From the NCBI GenBank assembly GCA_019745505.1, contig JAIETE010000266.1, positions 1-41,325 on the forward strand: DNA of 41,325 nucleotides. Direction: 5' to 3'. Both the position numbers and the translations under genes were made by a program. This DNA is from Candidatus Obscuribacterales bacterium. GTDB taxonomy: Bacteria > Cyanobacteriota > Vampirovibrionia > Obscuribacterales > Obscuribacteraceae. The first letter of the stretch is position 1; every line of letters begins with the position of its first letter. Under the pieces are notes generated by a model. The model did not search any database. It was not told the origin of the DNA and saw nothing but the letters and a program-made list of their open reading frames with translations. Shown in pieces: positions 8,528 through 16,909 of this stretch.

Positions 8528-9542
8528 CGCAGCCCTCTACCTGGCTATCATCATGATGATTTCGCTCAATCTCTATGCCCTCATGGGTGGTGCCGATTAC
8601 GGCGGCGGAGTCTGGGACCTCCTTTCCATCGGAAAACGAGCTAAAGAGCAAAGAGAGCTTATAGCCGGTGCAATCGGCCCGATTTGGGAAGCCAATCATG
8701 TCTGGCTCATTCTCGTTGTGGTTATTCTCTTCTCCGCTTTTCCTCAGGCCTTTTCAGTTTTGTCAGTTTCGCTGCACGTGCCGCTCACACTCTTGCTTCT
8801 AGGTATCATCGCCAGAGGAACCGCATTCACTTTTCGCAAATACGACAGCCACAAAGATCACGTACAACGCCGATGGGGGCGCATATTTGCTGTAGCAAGT
8901 CTAATCACGCCAGTGCTGCTGGGGATCGTTGTCGGAGCAATTTCACAGGGAAAAGTTTCAGCCGATATAACAGGCAAAACCTTTGCGCAGGTCTATCTAG
9001 ATCCGTGGTGCACTCCATTTTGTTTCGCCGTGGGAGGCTTTGCTCTGGTTTTATTCTCTTTTCTTGCAGCCGTGTATTCTACGGTTTACGCCCCTACGGA
9101 CGAATTGAAAACCGACTTCCAGAGGCGTGCGCTGGCGGCTCAATTTGCCTGTGCTGTTCTCGCCTTGCTGGTTTTCGTCCTTGCTGAAAATTCCGCCCCG
9201 GGACTCAAGAAATCGCTGGCCGAGAGTTCATGGAGTTTATTCTTGCAAGCGGCCACTGCAATATGTGCTATTTCATCTTCCGCAGCCCTGTTAGCCCGTA
9301 AGTTTCATCCAGCTCGTTTTCTTGCCGCAGGGCAGGTCACGCTCATACTCTGGGGCTGGGGACTTGCACAGTATCCTTATATAATCCGCCCAGACATGAC
9401 GATAAACAATGCACAGGGCGCAACTTCTACACAAACGCTGCTTCTCGGCGCCCTTGCCTCCGGGGCCTTGTTGCTGTTTCCGTCCTTCTACTTTCTGCTG
9501 AAAGTCTTTAAGCATCAAATCGATCAACCTATTAATAAGTAG
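8520..9542 (+). CDS. cydB: Cytochrome bd-type quinol oxidase subunit II
   Basis: A 340-residue membrane protein with about eight or nine hydrophobic helices, the partner of the upstream subunit I in the bd oxidase. Family markers are GGADYGGGVWDLL near the N-terminus, GPIWEANHVWLI around residue 55, RGTAFTFRKY and GWGLAQYPYI near the C-terminus. Start at 8520 is chosen for AAGGA a few bases upstream and for the conserved N-terminus; an upstream in-frame ATG at 8388 would lie inside the cydA C-terminal codons and adds a low-complexity tail. The short overlap implies coupled, roughly equal synthesis. Two hairpins follow the stop. Confidence 0.96.
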   Translation: MNDAALYLAIIMMISLNLYALMGGADYGGGVWDLLSIGKRAKEQRELIAGAIGPIWEANHVWLILVVVILFSAFPQAFSVLSVSLHVPLTLLLLGIIARGTAFTFRKYDSHKDHVQRRWGRIFAVASLITPVLLGIVVGAISQGKVSADITGKTFAQVYLDPWCTPFCFAVGGFALVLFSFLAAVYSTVYAPTDELKTDFQRRALAAQFACAVLALLVFVLAENSAPGLKKSLAESSWSLFLQAATAICAISSSAALLARKFHPARFLAAGQVTLILWGWGLAQYPYIIRPDMTINNAQGATSTQTLLLGALASGALLLFPSFYFLLKVFKHQIDQPINK

Positions 9543-9558
9543 CCTCGATAATTCAGAA

Positions 9559-9608
9559 CGGCATTTCTGCCGGCCCAAAATAAAGGAGCGGCATCTCTGC
9601 CGCTCCTT
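9559..9608. terminator. Twin hairpin between convergent genes, likely bidirectional terminator
   Basis: Two adjacent perfect hairpins: CGGCA-tttc-TGCCG at 9559-9572 and an 11-bp stem at 9583-9608 (AAGGAGCGGCA, loop TCTC). They share the core GGCAT(T/C)TCTGCC, as if one arose from the other. They lie between the ends of cydB (plus) and the minus-strand gene at 9634. No long T-run follows on plus; minus reads into TTTATTTTGGG. Confidence 0.6.
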
Positions 9609-9633
9609 AGATGATCTCAGGTCGATTCAACAA

Positions 9634-10386
9634 CTAGGGTCCGCTGCTGCTCTTGCTGCGTGGACGATGAGAAAGTTGCTGCAAGAGAATTGCATTGGCA
9701 ACTTGTTGATTGTTGTTGTTGTTATTTCCGCGGTTGCTGCAGCAAATTGCAATGGGAATTGCGATTGCGCAAGCAACACCTGCCAACACCAGTCCGGTCA
9801 CGATGACCCTGGTAGCAGTGCTATGTTCGCCCGAAGAAGTTGACTTCGTGGGCTTAACTGCGACCGGTTTGCCTGCTGTGGGCGTGAAGCTCATCTTGGG
9901 GCTGCCGCCGGTTGTGCAGGTGAAGTTGAAAACACGAGCCGAGTGAATCGATGCCACAGAGCTCATCGCTATTTCTTGTCCACCGCAACGCAGACCTTCG
10001 TTGGTCACGTTGGAAACCGGTCCATTGACGCGGCTGCCGTCTGTGAGTTCAACATAGTCGTTGTTGCTTTGCGCATCGATTTGCGAGAGCTTCGGACCGT
10101 TATCAAAGTAGGCTTGTCCGCGAACGGTATTGCCGGACATTGATGTCTTAAATGTGTTTCCACTCAATTGAGTTACGTTGCCACTGCTCGAGGCGGTAGC
10201 GATCGTTATTGCGGTGCCTGCCATCACAGCCAGTCCGCCTGCCAAGAGCAACGAACCTACCTTGTTGACCGGCGCTTCGCCTTTCGGACCCGCCGATGCG
10301 TCATAGCTGACTTCAGCCATTGCCATTGGGGAGACCGACATTTGGAAAGCGAATATTACGCTTAAGAACAGAGCTAGAAATCTCAC
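9634..10386 (-). CDS. Unrecognised envelope protein with signal peptide and asparagine tract
   Basis: A 250-residue protein I do not recognise. Residues 1-24 look like a signal peptide ending in AMA. A hydrophobic segment follows at about 43-65 (LLLAGGLAVMAGTAITIAT) and another near 190-212 (VIVTGLVLAGVACAIAIPIAICC). Between them lies a Ser/Thr/Asn-rich polar region with a few cysteines. The C-terminus has a run of six asparagines then glutamines and a basic, serine-rich tail. Low-complexity composition and two hydrophobic segments suggest a secreted or membrane-anchored structural protein. GTG start with GGAG upstream. It is convergent with cydB and divergent from the caspase gene, so it is probably a single-gene unit. 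Confidence 0.7.
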   Translation of the reverse strand: MRFLALFLSVIFAFQMSVSPMAMAEVSYDASAGPKGEAPVNKVGSLLLAGGLAVMAGTAITIATASSSGNVTQLSGNTFKTSMSGNTVRGQAYFDNGPKLSQIDAQSNNDYVELTDGSRVNGPVSNVTNEGLRCGGQEIAMSSVASIHSARVFNFTCTTGGSPKMSFTPTAGKPVAVKPTKSTSSGEHSTATRVIVTGLVLAGVACAIAIPIAICCSNRGNNNNNNQQVANAILLQQLSHRPRSKSSSGP

Positions 10387-10481
10387 TGGTTTACTCCAGA
10401 CTTAGCAAAAGGTTTCAAGGGACTCCAGATTTCTTTCAATTATTAGTGACAGTAACTATCGAGTCAAATGCTATGCCCCGC

Positions 10482-10510
10482 TTGACATGAGGAATAACAG
10501 GAGATTTTAC
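10482..10510 (+). promoter_or_regulatory. Possible sigma-70 promoter ahead of the structured leader
   Basis: TTGACA at 10482-10487 is a perfect -35 box. Seventeen bases later only a poor -10 candidate (TTTTAC) is present. If used, transcription would begin near 10517 and run about 370 bases before the caspase gene start. Confidence 0.25.
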
Positions 10511-10569
10511 AAGCATGGTGACTCGATTTTTACCGCCCGGTTTGCGTAACGGATATACCGCCTTTTCAA

Positions 10570-10840
10570 GGGTTACCATTAGCAAAAAAGCTTAATCTGT
10601 GAGATAACCCCTAATTAGGCGGCCGACACCGTTAATGCTGTACAAGTTTTCAAGCACAGCGGGTCGACTGTAGAGGAGCAGCGGACCCGCGAATGGCATC
10701 TTAGTAAAGAGCCTCAAAGACATGGGTCCTTTGATTTCAGGCCCAGGCGGCTAATCAAGCGCTCCTGCGTCTCCTCCACTGCGGTTGTCAGCAGACCGCC
10801 GCAGGTGGAAAATGGATGACCTCTTACACGGTCGTCCATT
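10570..10840 (+). ncRNA. Candidate structured RNA or structured 5' leader with five stem-loops
   Basis: Successive stem-loops seen directly: GGGTTA 10570-10575 with TAACCC 10605-10610, enclosing ATTAGC/GCTTAAT; GCGGGTC 10659-10665 with GACCCGC 10684-10690; TCAAAG 10714-10719 with CTTTGA 10729-10734; CCACTGCGG 10776-10784 with CCGCA and GTGG at 10799-10808 (one bulge); and AATGGATGACC 10811-10821 with GGTCGTCCATT 10830-10840 (11 bp, one G-U). No known RNA family is recognised. Strand is chosen from the downstream gene, since hairpins are symmetric. Confidence 0.35.
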
Positions 10841-10887
10841 GGATCTAAGTCGAGTCGAGCACGGAAAGGGGTCGGGCGGATTTGAAC

Positions 10888-13707
10888 ATGATTAAGAATC
10901 GAATGAATAAACCCACTGCAGCTTCAGCCTTCATGACAGCGCTGGCGATTTCAATGATTTTTCCAGTCAGTGCACAGGCGGGCCCGCCTTCTAATTCCGA
11001 TCGTCTGAACGCTCCGGTTCTAAACATCGCCCAACTGGGGATGCCGATCACAACACCGCCGGTAGTAGCACCAAAACCAAATGAATCGATGCAACTGCAG
11101 ACTTTGCGCCAGGCGGTCAAAGCCGGCAAGGCAACGATGAAGGTCAAAGGCGACGGCGTAACAACATCGTCTGTTCGCTTGCAAATCACAAACAAAACAA
11201 ATGCGCCTTTGAAAATCATTGTTCCGTCCAACGAAATTTTGAAGCCGAATGTGAGCGGCGTTCAAAACATGATGGTCATCGCTGACGTATTCATGACTAT
11301 CCCAGTGGGACAGACGACAATCGCCAAGATACCTACGGTTTGCGCGTCCGTTAAAACAGTACCGCCCCCGCCGGCAGACGGAGTCGAATTTTCCGCAGGC
11401 AATTATGAGGACCCTGGCGTTTGGAAACAACTGTCAGGCATCATTGCTGCATCAAAAGAAATCGACAGAGCCGGCGGATACAAGGGGCTACCGGTAGCGG
11501 GCTCCGCGAAAGAACAAATTTCCCAGTTGGCCGTTTGGAGATTGCTCGGTCTGAAGTCCGGGGCTCCCGAACATCAAGTCACTCCACAAACTATTCAACA
11601 AGACTTGATCAATGCAGTATCAGAAGCGGTCAAGAAAAATCCGGGGATGCTGGGCCAGCTCGGTGGTGGATACTCGATCGATTCCAAGACGGGAAATCTG
11701 ATCGTCGCCGAGGCTCAAAGGAAAAAGCTTGATGAGCGCTGCAATGCGATTTTCGACGCAGTCGACCTGACTATAAGGCGTTCGAGCGACCCAAACCTCA
11801 AGAAGGTTGCGTCTTTGCCCTCGGATTCCACCTGGGACACATTCGTGAATGTAGGTGAGCGTGCTTTTGATGACGGCAACTTCATTGAAGCCGAAGAGAT
11901 GCTCGGACAATCACTCACTGAAGCGGAAGCATTCGGAGAAGCAGACCCCAGACTCACACGAAGCATGACCAGCCTGGGCAAAACCTATCTGGATCTTAGT
12001 TGGTACGAGAAGGCCGAACCTCTCTTCAGCCGAGCTTTAGCTCTACGCACAAAGGTGCAAGGAGCAAACTCTCCGGAAGTTGCGGAAGTCGACAATTGCT
12101 TGGGTATGCTGAAACAGCAGCAAGCTCTCTATGGACAGGCTGAGGAGTTCTTCAAGAAGGCACTGGCCATTCTGGACCAGGCAGCTAATTCTTCAAGTAA
12201 GGCACTGGCCGAAGTTTTGAGCAATATAGGCAAGAATTTTTACTTGCAAGAAAATGGCGAAGCCGCTATAGAACCCTTGAAGAGGGCCATGGCGATAATG
12301 CTTCTCAATGCGCAACAAGGAGTTGAGAAGGGTCAAGCAGTTCAATTGCCGCCGGAAGTGGCCGAGGTCGAAACAAACCTAGCCTGGGCATATCTTCAAG
12401 TCGGCAAGCTTCAAGAAGCCGCAACGCTGCTGCAAAAGGCATTGGCCATCGACACTAAAGCGTTGGGAGAAGACCATCCCTTTGTCGCGAAGATTCTCGA
12501 AGGACTAGCGACCGCATCGCAGAAGCAAGGACAAAACGAATCCGCCGAACTGTTCAAAAAACAAGCTCAAGCTATTCGCGAGAAATCCCTCGGACAAGAT
12601 CACGAAATCATCGCCGCATTACCGCTTGGCACTGATTCGCTGACACGAATCAAACTTCACGTCGAAGGCGCCAAGAATATCGCCGAAAACATGGAAAGCG
12701 TAAAGGCCAGCGCTCGCACCATATCTGGTGACAGCATGGACAAAGAGCGCGTCAATCGACCAATTAAGGACAAATGGGCTCTCGTCATAGGAATCAGCAA
12801 ATTTGCCGATTCTTCAATCAATTTGAAATACGCAGCGAAGGATGCGCAAGATTTCAGAGAGTATCTTGTCAAAGAAGCCAAATTTGCGCCCGACCATGTG
12901 CGCCTTTTGATCGATGAGCAAGCAACGAGAGAAAACATCCTGGCCAATCTCGGTGATAAATGGCTGCCGCGCGTAGCCAATCCTGACGATCTGGTCTTGA
13001 TCTACGTATCGAGCCACGGCAGCCCATCAAAAGTAGACTTACAAGGCGCAAATTACCTGGTCGCTCACAACACCGACAAAAATAGCTTGTACGCTACCGG
13101 AGTGAATATGCAAAATTTGGTCAAAATGATCAAAGATCGCGTGCATTCCGATCGCATTGTATTGATGATGGACGCTTGCCATTCCGGCGCTGCGAACACC
13201 GCAGGAAAGGGAATCTTCCGCATCGGTAATTACAGCGCTGATGAACTGGCTCAGGGCAGCGGACAACTGGTCATTTGCTCCAGCGAGCCGACTCAAACAT
13301 CCTGGGAGTCGAAGCGCTATCAAAATGGTGTTTTTACACACTATTTGCTGGAAGGCTTGAGACAAAACGGTGGCATGAACAAACTCGGCCAAGCTTTTAA
13401 GCACATGCAGGAAAAAGTGCAAGAAGAAGTGCTGAGAGACAGAGGTGAATTACAAAGACCACTTCTCAAAAGCAAGTGGGTCGGTGACGATTTGATCTTG
13501 GGAGCAAGCCCGGTAGCTCCACGAATCGGCATGGAAGAGGATCAACCCAGGGTGCAGAACACTAATATCCAGGCGAATACGACCGCAGGCGGAGCAAGCA
13601 AAGCAACGCAGACAGGTAAATCAGCTGCTGGCGCAAGTAAAACGGCACCGCCGGCCAAAGTGACACCAAAAGCGGTGCCCGGCGGAAAGTCGGGTGCAAA
13701 GAAATAG
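10888..13707 (+). CDS. Secreted TPR-repeat protein with C-terminal caspase (peptidase C14) domain
   Basis: A 939-residue protein. The N-terminus is a signal peptide (hydrophobic core to about residue 34, ending VSAQA). A unique region follows, then tetratricopeptide repeats from about 310 to 560 with the kinesin-light-chain-like pattern (EAEEMLGQSL, KAEPLFSRALAL, QAEEFFKKALAI). The C-terminal caspase fold begins at KWALVIGISKFAD; the catalytic dyad is visible as His710 in YVSSHGS and Cys764 in MDACHSG, so the protease looks intact. An Ala/Lys/Gly/Pro-rich tail ends the chain. Prokaryotic caspase homologs usually cleave after basic residues; substrate and role are unknown. ATG at 10888 is chosen, with GGGCGGA upstream; TTG at 10882 and ATG at 10903 are alternatives. 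Confidence 0.9.
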   Translation: MIKNRMNKPTAASAFMTALAISMIFPVSAQAGPPSNSDRLNAPVLNIAQLGMPITTPPVVAPKPNESMQLQTLRQAVKAGKATMKVKGDGVTTSSVRLQITNKTNAPLKIIVPSNEILKPNVSGVQNMMVIADVFMTIPVGQTTIAKIPTVCASVKTVPPPPADGVEFSAGNYEDPGVWKQLSGIIAASKEIDRAGGYKGLPVAGSAKEQISQLAVWRLLGLKSGAPEHQVTPQTIQQDLINAVSEAVKKNPGMLGQLGGGYSIDSKTGNLIVAEAQRKKLDERCNAIFDAVDLTIRRSSDPNLKKVASLPSDSTWDTFVNVGERAFDDGNFIEAEEMLGQSLTEAEAFGEADPRLTRSMTSLGKTYLDLSWYEKAEPLFSRALALRTKVQGANSPEVAEVDNCLGMLKQQQALYGQAEEFFKKALAILDQAANSSSKALAEVLSNIGKNFYLQENGEAAIEPLKRAMAIMLLNAQQGVEKGQAVQLPPEVAEVETNLAWAYLQVGKLQEAATLLQKALAIDTKALGEDHPFVAKILEGLATASQKQGQNESAELFKKQAQAIREKSLGQDHEIIAALPLGTDSLTRIKLHVEGAKNIAENMESVKASARTISGDSMDKERVNRPIKDKWALVIGISKFADSSINLKYAAKDAQDFREYLVKEAKFAPDHVRLLIDEQATRENILANLGDKWLPRVANPDDLVLIYVSSHGSPSKVDLQGANYLVAHNTDKNSLYATGVNMQNLVKMIKDRVHSDRIVLMMDACHSGAANTAGKGIFRIGNYSADELAQGSGQLVICSSEPTQTSWESKRYQNGVFTHYLLEGLRQNGGMNKLGQAFKHMQEKVQEEVLRDRGELQRPLLKSKWVGDDLILGASPVAPRIGMEEDQPRVQNTNIQANTTAGGASKATQTGKSAAGASKTAPPAKVTPKAVPGGKSGAKK

Positions 13708-13748
13708 CACGCCACAAAGAGATGCTGGGAAGTACCGATGCAATTCGC

Positions 13749-15305
13749 CTACTTCGCAGTGACTAGATACAAGTCGGTTCGACCAAGCTTGTCGTGCTCG
13801 ATCACCCGGTAGTTCTTTTCCAGATGTTTTTTAAACAGCTGGTACACCGTCCATGCAAGCAGCCAGTCTTGCGGCGCCTCTCTGATGACGAACCAGGTGC
13901 GCCCCTTAACTGCCTTGAGCCCGGGCATATCAAGGCTGACATCGGTCATCTGCGTTTTTTCTCTGTTGAGTACATGCTCGACGGTTACGTCGTAGGTTTT
14001 GTTCTTGCCGCGATAGTAATAGTTGAACAAATACTGAGAGTGATAATTCCAAACTACAACATCGTCGCCGGCTTGCTCGTGCTCCTGGATAAAACTGGAA
14101 ATCTGCCGCCAGTCTTCTGAAACCGGATGAGTATAGAGATAAGCCAGATTCATCAGCATTATCACCGCGTATATCATTGCCGCAATCACTGCAAACACTC
14201 TCAGTTTTACCGGTCTCCAAATTTCGCACCACCCGGCTGCCAAAATGATGAAAACAAACGGGGAGGCAAACATCAAATACCTGGTAATTACAAATGAAGC
14301 TGTAAATTGCGAAATACCCCAAGCAAAAAATACAGGTATGAGCGCCCACCCGCTGCACCATATAAGCCACCGCCTGCTGAGTGCCGGTATGATTGACAGG
14401 GCGATCAAAAACAGAACCGCAAAAGAATAGAAGTCCGCCAATAGTCCACCTTCTACGGGTCCTCTGCATTCCTGAATCGGCAGCGCCGTGCTGGTGAAAT
14501 TAACAAGCATCATGAGCGCGTCCGAAACTTGAGGGGGAGGCAACCCATATCTCCAGTCGTCATACGCACTGGTGGCGGTCAACTGCGGCATCTTCCAGGC
14601 AAAACAAGCATAGAGAGCCAGAACGACAATAAAGCTGGCAAGGACGGCGGGAAAGAGTTTATTCTTTCGCTCCTTGCAGAAAGAAAAAACCATATCCACG
14701 CCCAAAAGAACGGCAGTGAGAGGAAGTGTCCAGACCATGAGCGTTCTTATACCGGCCCATAGAAAAACCCATAGCTTGTTCTGCGTCTGAAAGGCGCTAA
14801 TTAATGAGATACCGCCCAAAAGAGCAAAAAAATTGCCCAGGGTATACATTCGCACCAGTTGGGAATAGTGCACTTCCATTGGTGAGAACGCCATTAGAGC
14901 AGCGGCAACCAGACCGACCTTTCTACCGGCCGCCAATTGCCCCAGATAGTAAGCAAGAGCGATATTGATCGTGCCGAAAAATACAGAGAAAAGGCGCAAC
15001 CACACTTCACTGGTTCCTGCTTTCATCCAGAGATTGAGCAGAAAGAAGTAGACGGGACGAATGGAATCGAATGCGATCAACTCAGGATCGCCACTGCCGT
15101 TGGCGACCAGGATGCTGTATATTTCGTCGCCGAAAAGTCCGTATGTCCCAAGCTCATTGAGCCGCAAAAACAGCCCAACAGCAACTATCGCTAATAGGAT
15201 TAGTAAAGATAGAACTGTGCGCTTTTCCCTGAGATCAGGGAAGATCTTCGACCAAAGGCTTTTGCCCGAATCACAGTCGATTTTTTGGAGATCTTGCGCA
15301 GTCAA
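13749..15305 (-). CDS. GT39-like polyprenyl-phosphate-sugar glycosyltransferase (ArnT/PMT superfamily)
   Basis: A 518-residue GT-C-fold membrane glycosyltransferase. These enzymes transfer a sugar from a polyprenyl-phosphate carrier to a protein or lipid on the outer face of the inner membrane. After the first membrane helix comes GLFGDEIYS with the acidic pair Asp60-Glu61, the expected catalytic motif of the first extracytoplasmic loop. FSPMEVHYSQLVRMYTL and many hydrophobic helices to about residue 400 follow, then a soluble C-terminal domain of about 110 residues. The start is TTG with GGGGCG upstream and a good promoter; no ATG or GTG exists nearby in frame. The acceptor is unknown. Confidence 0.88.
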   Translation of the reverse strand: MTAQDLQKIDCDSGKSLWSKIFPDLREKRTVLSLLILLAIVAVGLFLRLNELGTYGLFGDEIYSILVANGSGDPELIAFDSIRPVYFFLLNLWMKAGTSEVWLRLFSVFFGTINIALAYYLGQLAAGRKVGLVAAALMAFSPMEVHYSQLVRMYTLGNFFALLGGISLISAFQTQNKLWVFLWAGIRTLMVWTLPLTAVLLGVDMVFSFCKERKNKLFPAVLASFIVVLALYACFAWKMPQLTATSAYDDWRYGLPPPQVSDALMMLVNFTSTALPIQECRGPVEGGLLADFYSFAVLFLIALSIIPALSRRWLIWCSGWALIPVFFAWGISQFTASFVITRYLMFASPFVFIILAAGWCEIWRPVKLRVFAVIAAMIYAVIMLMNLAYLYTHPVSEDWRQISSFIQEHEQAGDDVVVWNYHSQYLFNYYYRGKNKTYDVTVEHVLNREKTQMTDVSLDMPGLKAVKGRTWFVIREAPQDWLLAWTVYQLFKKHLEKNYRVIEHDKLGRTDLYLVTAK

Positions 15306-15334
15306 CTAAAACGCCCCGGCAACTTCTGCTGCCG

Positions 15335-15363
15335 ACTATAGTAATTTTTTTGACCAGCCGCAA
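15335..15363 (-). promoter_or_regulatory. Sigma-70-type promoter of the glycosyltransferase gene
   Basis: Read on minus: TTGCGG (15358-15363), a 17-base A-rich spacer, then TATAGT (15335-15340). The predicted start of transcription is about 23 bases before the TTG start codon. Confidence 0.5.
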
Positions 15364-15687
15364 CGTATATTCCTTAAAGTACGCAGAGAGAGCAGTTGGA
15401 TCCGGCTGCTCTCTCTTACGAGTTAATTATTTGGTGATAGTCAAAACTTAGACAGGCGGCCCTCTTTCCTCGGCCAGTCGAAGTTTTAAGGTTGAAAAAC
15501 TCTTGATCATCAGGTAGCTCCGAGAGTGATACGTGATTTGTCTGCTGAGTTTTACTGTGCAAATGAAGACCAAAGTTGACCCACCGCAACAGATATAGCG
15601 GCGGTATATAGGGTTAAGCGACCCACGCAGGTCTCACTTGCATTCTTCAACTAAACCACGGCGATCAATCGTTGTCAAGCATTTTCA

Positions 15688-15739
15688 AAAGTGCCAACCA
15701 GTGCGGGTTTCGAAACAAGCCCCCACAGGCTGGCACTTT
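15688..15739 (-). terminator. Hairpin after the first aldo/keto reductase gene
   Basis: AAAGTGCCA at 15688-15696 pairs perfectly with TGGCACTTT at 15731-15739; inside, short GC pairings and the palindrome GTTTCGAAAC add structure. On minus the stem runs into TTTTGAAAAT, a modest U-rich tail suitable for intrinsic termination. Confidence 0.45.
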
Positions 15740-15801
15740 CAGGAGATCCAGGCAAATGCCACCACTTTTGGTATCAAATCCGAAGCTTATCTCTGAGTTC
15801 T

Positions 15802-16836
15802 CTATCGAACCGCCACTGGAAGTGGATTGCGCTCGACAAACTGACGCTGATGCCAGTATGGATATGCCGGTGTAGGCTCACTGACGGCATCGAGACGCGC
15901 CACTTGATCTTCGCTCAAATTCCAGCCCACCGCGCCCAAGTTTTGCTTCAGTTGCTCTTCATTGCGCGCTCCGATCACAACGTTTGCTACTGTCGGTCTC
16001 TGCAAAAGCCAGTTGAGAGCAATCTGGGGAACAGACTTGCCAGTTTCTTTGGCAATTTCATCAAGCACATCCACAACATCGTACAAGTAATCGTTATTGA
16101 CGGGCGGTCCGAAATCAGCGGTCTTGTGCAAGCGACTCACTTCCGGAAGGGGAGTATTTCTGCGAATTTTGCCGGTCAGGCGTCCCCAACCCAGCGGGCT
16201 CCAAACCATCGTCGCGACTTTCTGATCGGCAGCAAGCGGCATCAGCTCCCACTCAAATTCTCTTCCGATCAACGAATAATACGCCTGGTGCGACACGTAT
16301 CTGGACCAGCCATACTTTTCCGAAATATCCAGCGACTTCATCAAATGCCAGCCGGAAAAATTGGAGCAACCGATGTAGCGAACTTTGCCGCTCTGCACCA
16401 AAGTCTCGAGTGTGGATAAGACTTCTTCTATAGGAGTCAACGCATCGAATCCATGCATGTGATAGAGGTCGATATAGTCCGTACCAAGGCGCTTCAAACT
16501 GGCATCACATGCCTTTATCAAATGGTGGCGAGAAGAGCCGAGATCGTTTGGACCTTCATCCATTCTAAAAGTCGCTTTAGTAGAGATAAGCAAGCGATCG
16601 CGCTTTCCCTTTATCGCTTGCCCGAGAATTTCTTCCGAAGCACCGCGCGAATAAATATCAGCGGTGTCGAAAAAATTCACCCCGGCATCCAGACAGAAAT
16701 CAACGATACGAGTGGCTTCTTTCACATCGGTGGAACCCCAGGCGTTGAATAATTCTGTATTTCCTCCGAAGGTTGCAGCGCCAAAACTCAAGACGGGTAC
16801 TTTCAATCCGGAGCGTCCAAGTTGTCTGAATTCCAT
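15802..16836 (-). CDS. Aldo/keto reductase
   Basis: A 344-residue NADPH-dependent (beta/alpha)8-barrel reductase of carbonyl compounds. The catalytic tetrad is visible: Asp57 and Tyr62 (FFDTADIYSRG), Lys87 (LISTK) and His128 (IDLYHMH). The IGARN block near residue 295 contributes to cofactor binding. It starts MEFRQLGRSGLKV, typical of YajO/AKR11-13-like enzymes, with AGGTTAGGAAA upstream. It lies 73 bases beyond the second aldo/keto reductase, in the same direction, and may be co-transcribed with it. The two share fold and motifs but differ widely, so they are not a recent duplication. Substrate unknown. Confidence 0.95.
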   Translation of the reverse strand: MEFRQLGRSGLKVPVLSFGAATFGGNTELFNAWGSTDVKEATRIVDFCLDAGVNFFDTADIYSRGASEEILGQAIKGKRDRLLISTKATFRMDEGPNDLGSSRHHLIKACDASLKRLGTDYIDLYHMHGFDALTPIEEVLSTLETLVQSGKVRYIGCSNFSGWHLMKSLDISEKYGWSRYVSHQAYYSLIGREFEWELMPLAADQKVATMVWSPLGWGRLTGKIRRNTPLPEVSRLHKTADFGPPVNNDYLYDVVDVLDEIAKETGKSVPQIALNWLLQRPTVANVVIGARNEEQLKQNLGAVGWNLSEDQVARLDAVSEPTPAYPYWHQRQFVERNPLPVAVR

Positions 16837-16909
16837 TTTCCTAACCTCTTTTTTCTATCGTCGAATTCTGTTTCCTTCGAGTTCTCAGTCGCAATTTTCG
16901 GCGACACTC

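Larger units (their letters stand above)
10387..10887. other. 500-bp divergent intergenic region
   Basis: No credible open frame. It separates a minus-strand unknown gene from the plus-strand TPR-caspase gene. It contains a consensus TTGACA box near 10482 and at least five stem-loops between 10570 and 10840, which are described separately. It therefore likely holds both promoters and a long structured leader or a small RNA. Confidence 0.6.
15306..15801. other. 496-bp intergenic region between two minus-strand genes
   Basis: No convincing gene. On the minus strand it contains a terminator-like hairpin for the aldo/keto reductase gene (15688-15739) and the promoter of the glycosyltransferase gene (15335-15363). 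An 11-bp stem, AGAGAGAGCAG at 15385-15395 with its complement at 15406-15416 and a 10-base loop, lies between them without a T-run on either strand. Confidence 0.55.

Noticed and set aside
10811..10840. Intrinsic terminator of an upstream plus-strand gene
   Set aside because: The stem is strong but has no T-run, and no plus-strand gene precedes it.
15688..15739. tRNA-like stem with GTTTCGAAAC
   Set aside because: No anticodon arm, D-arm or acceptor pairing of tRNA length; better explained as a terminator hairpin.
15691..16419. Plus-strand frame of 242 codons
   Set aside because: Largely antisense to the first aldo/keto reductase, whose catalytic tetrad is intact; no recognisable domain.
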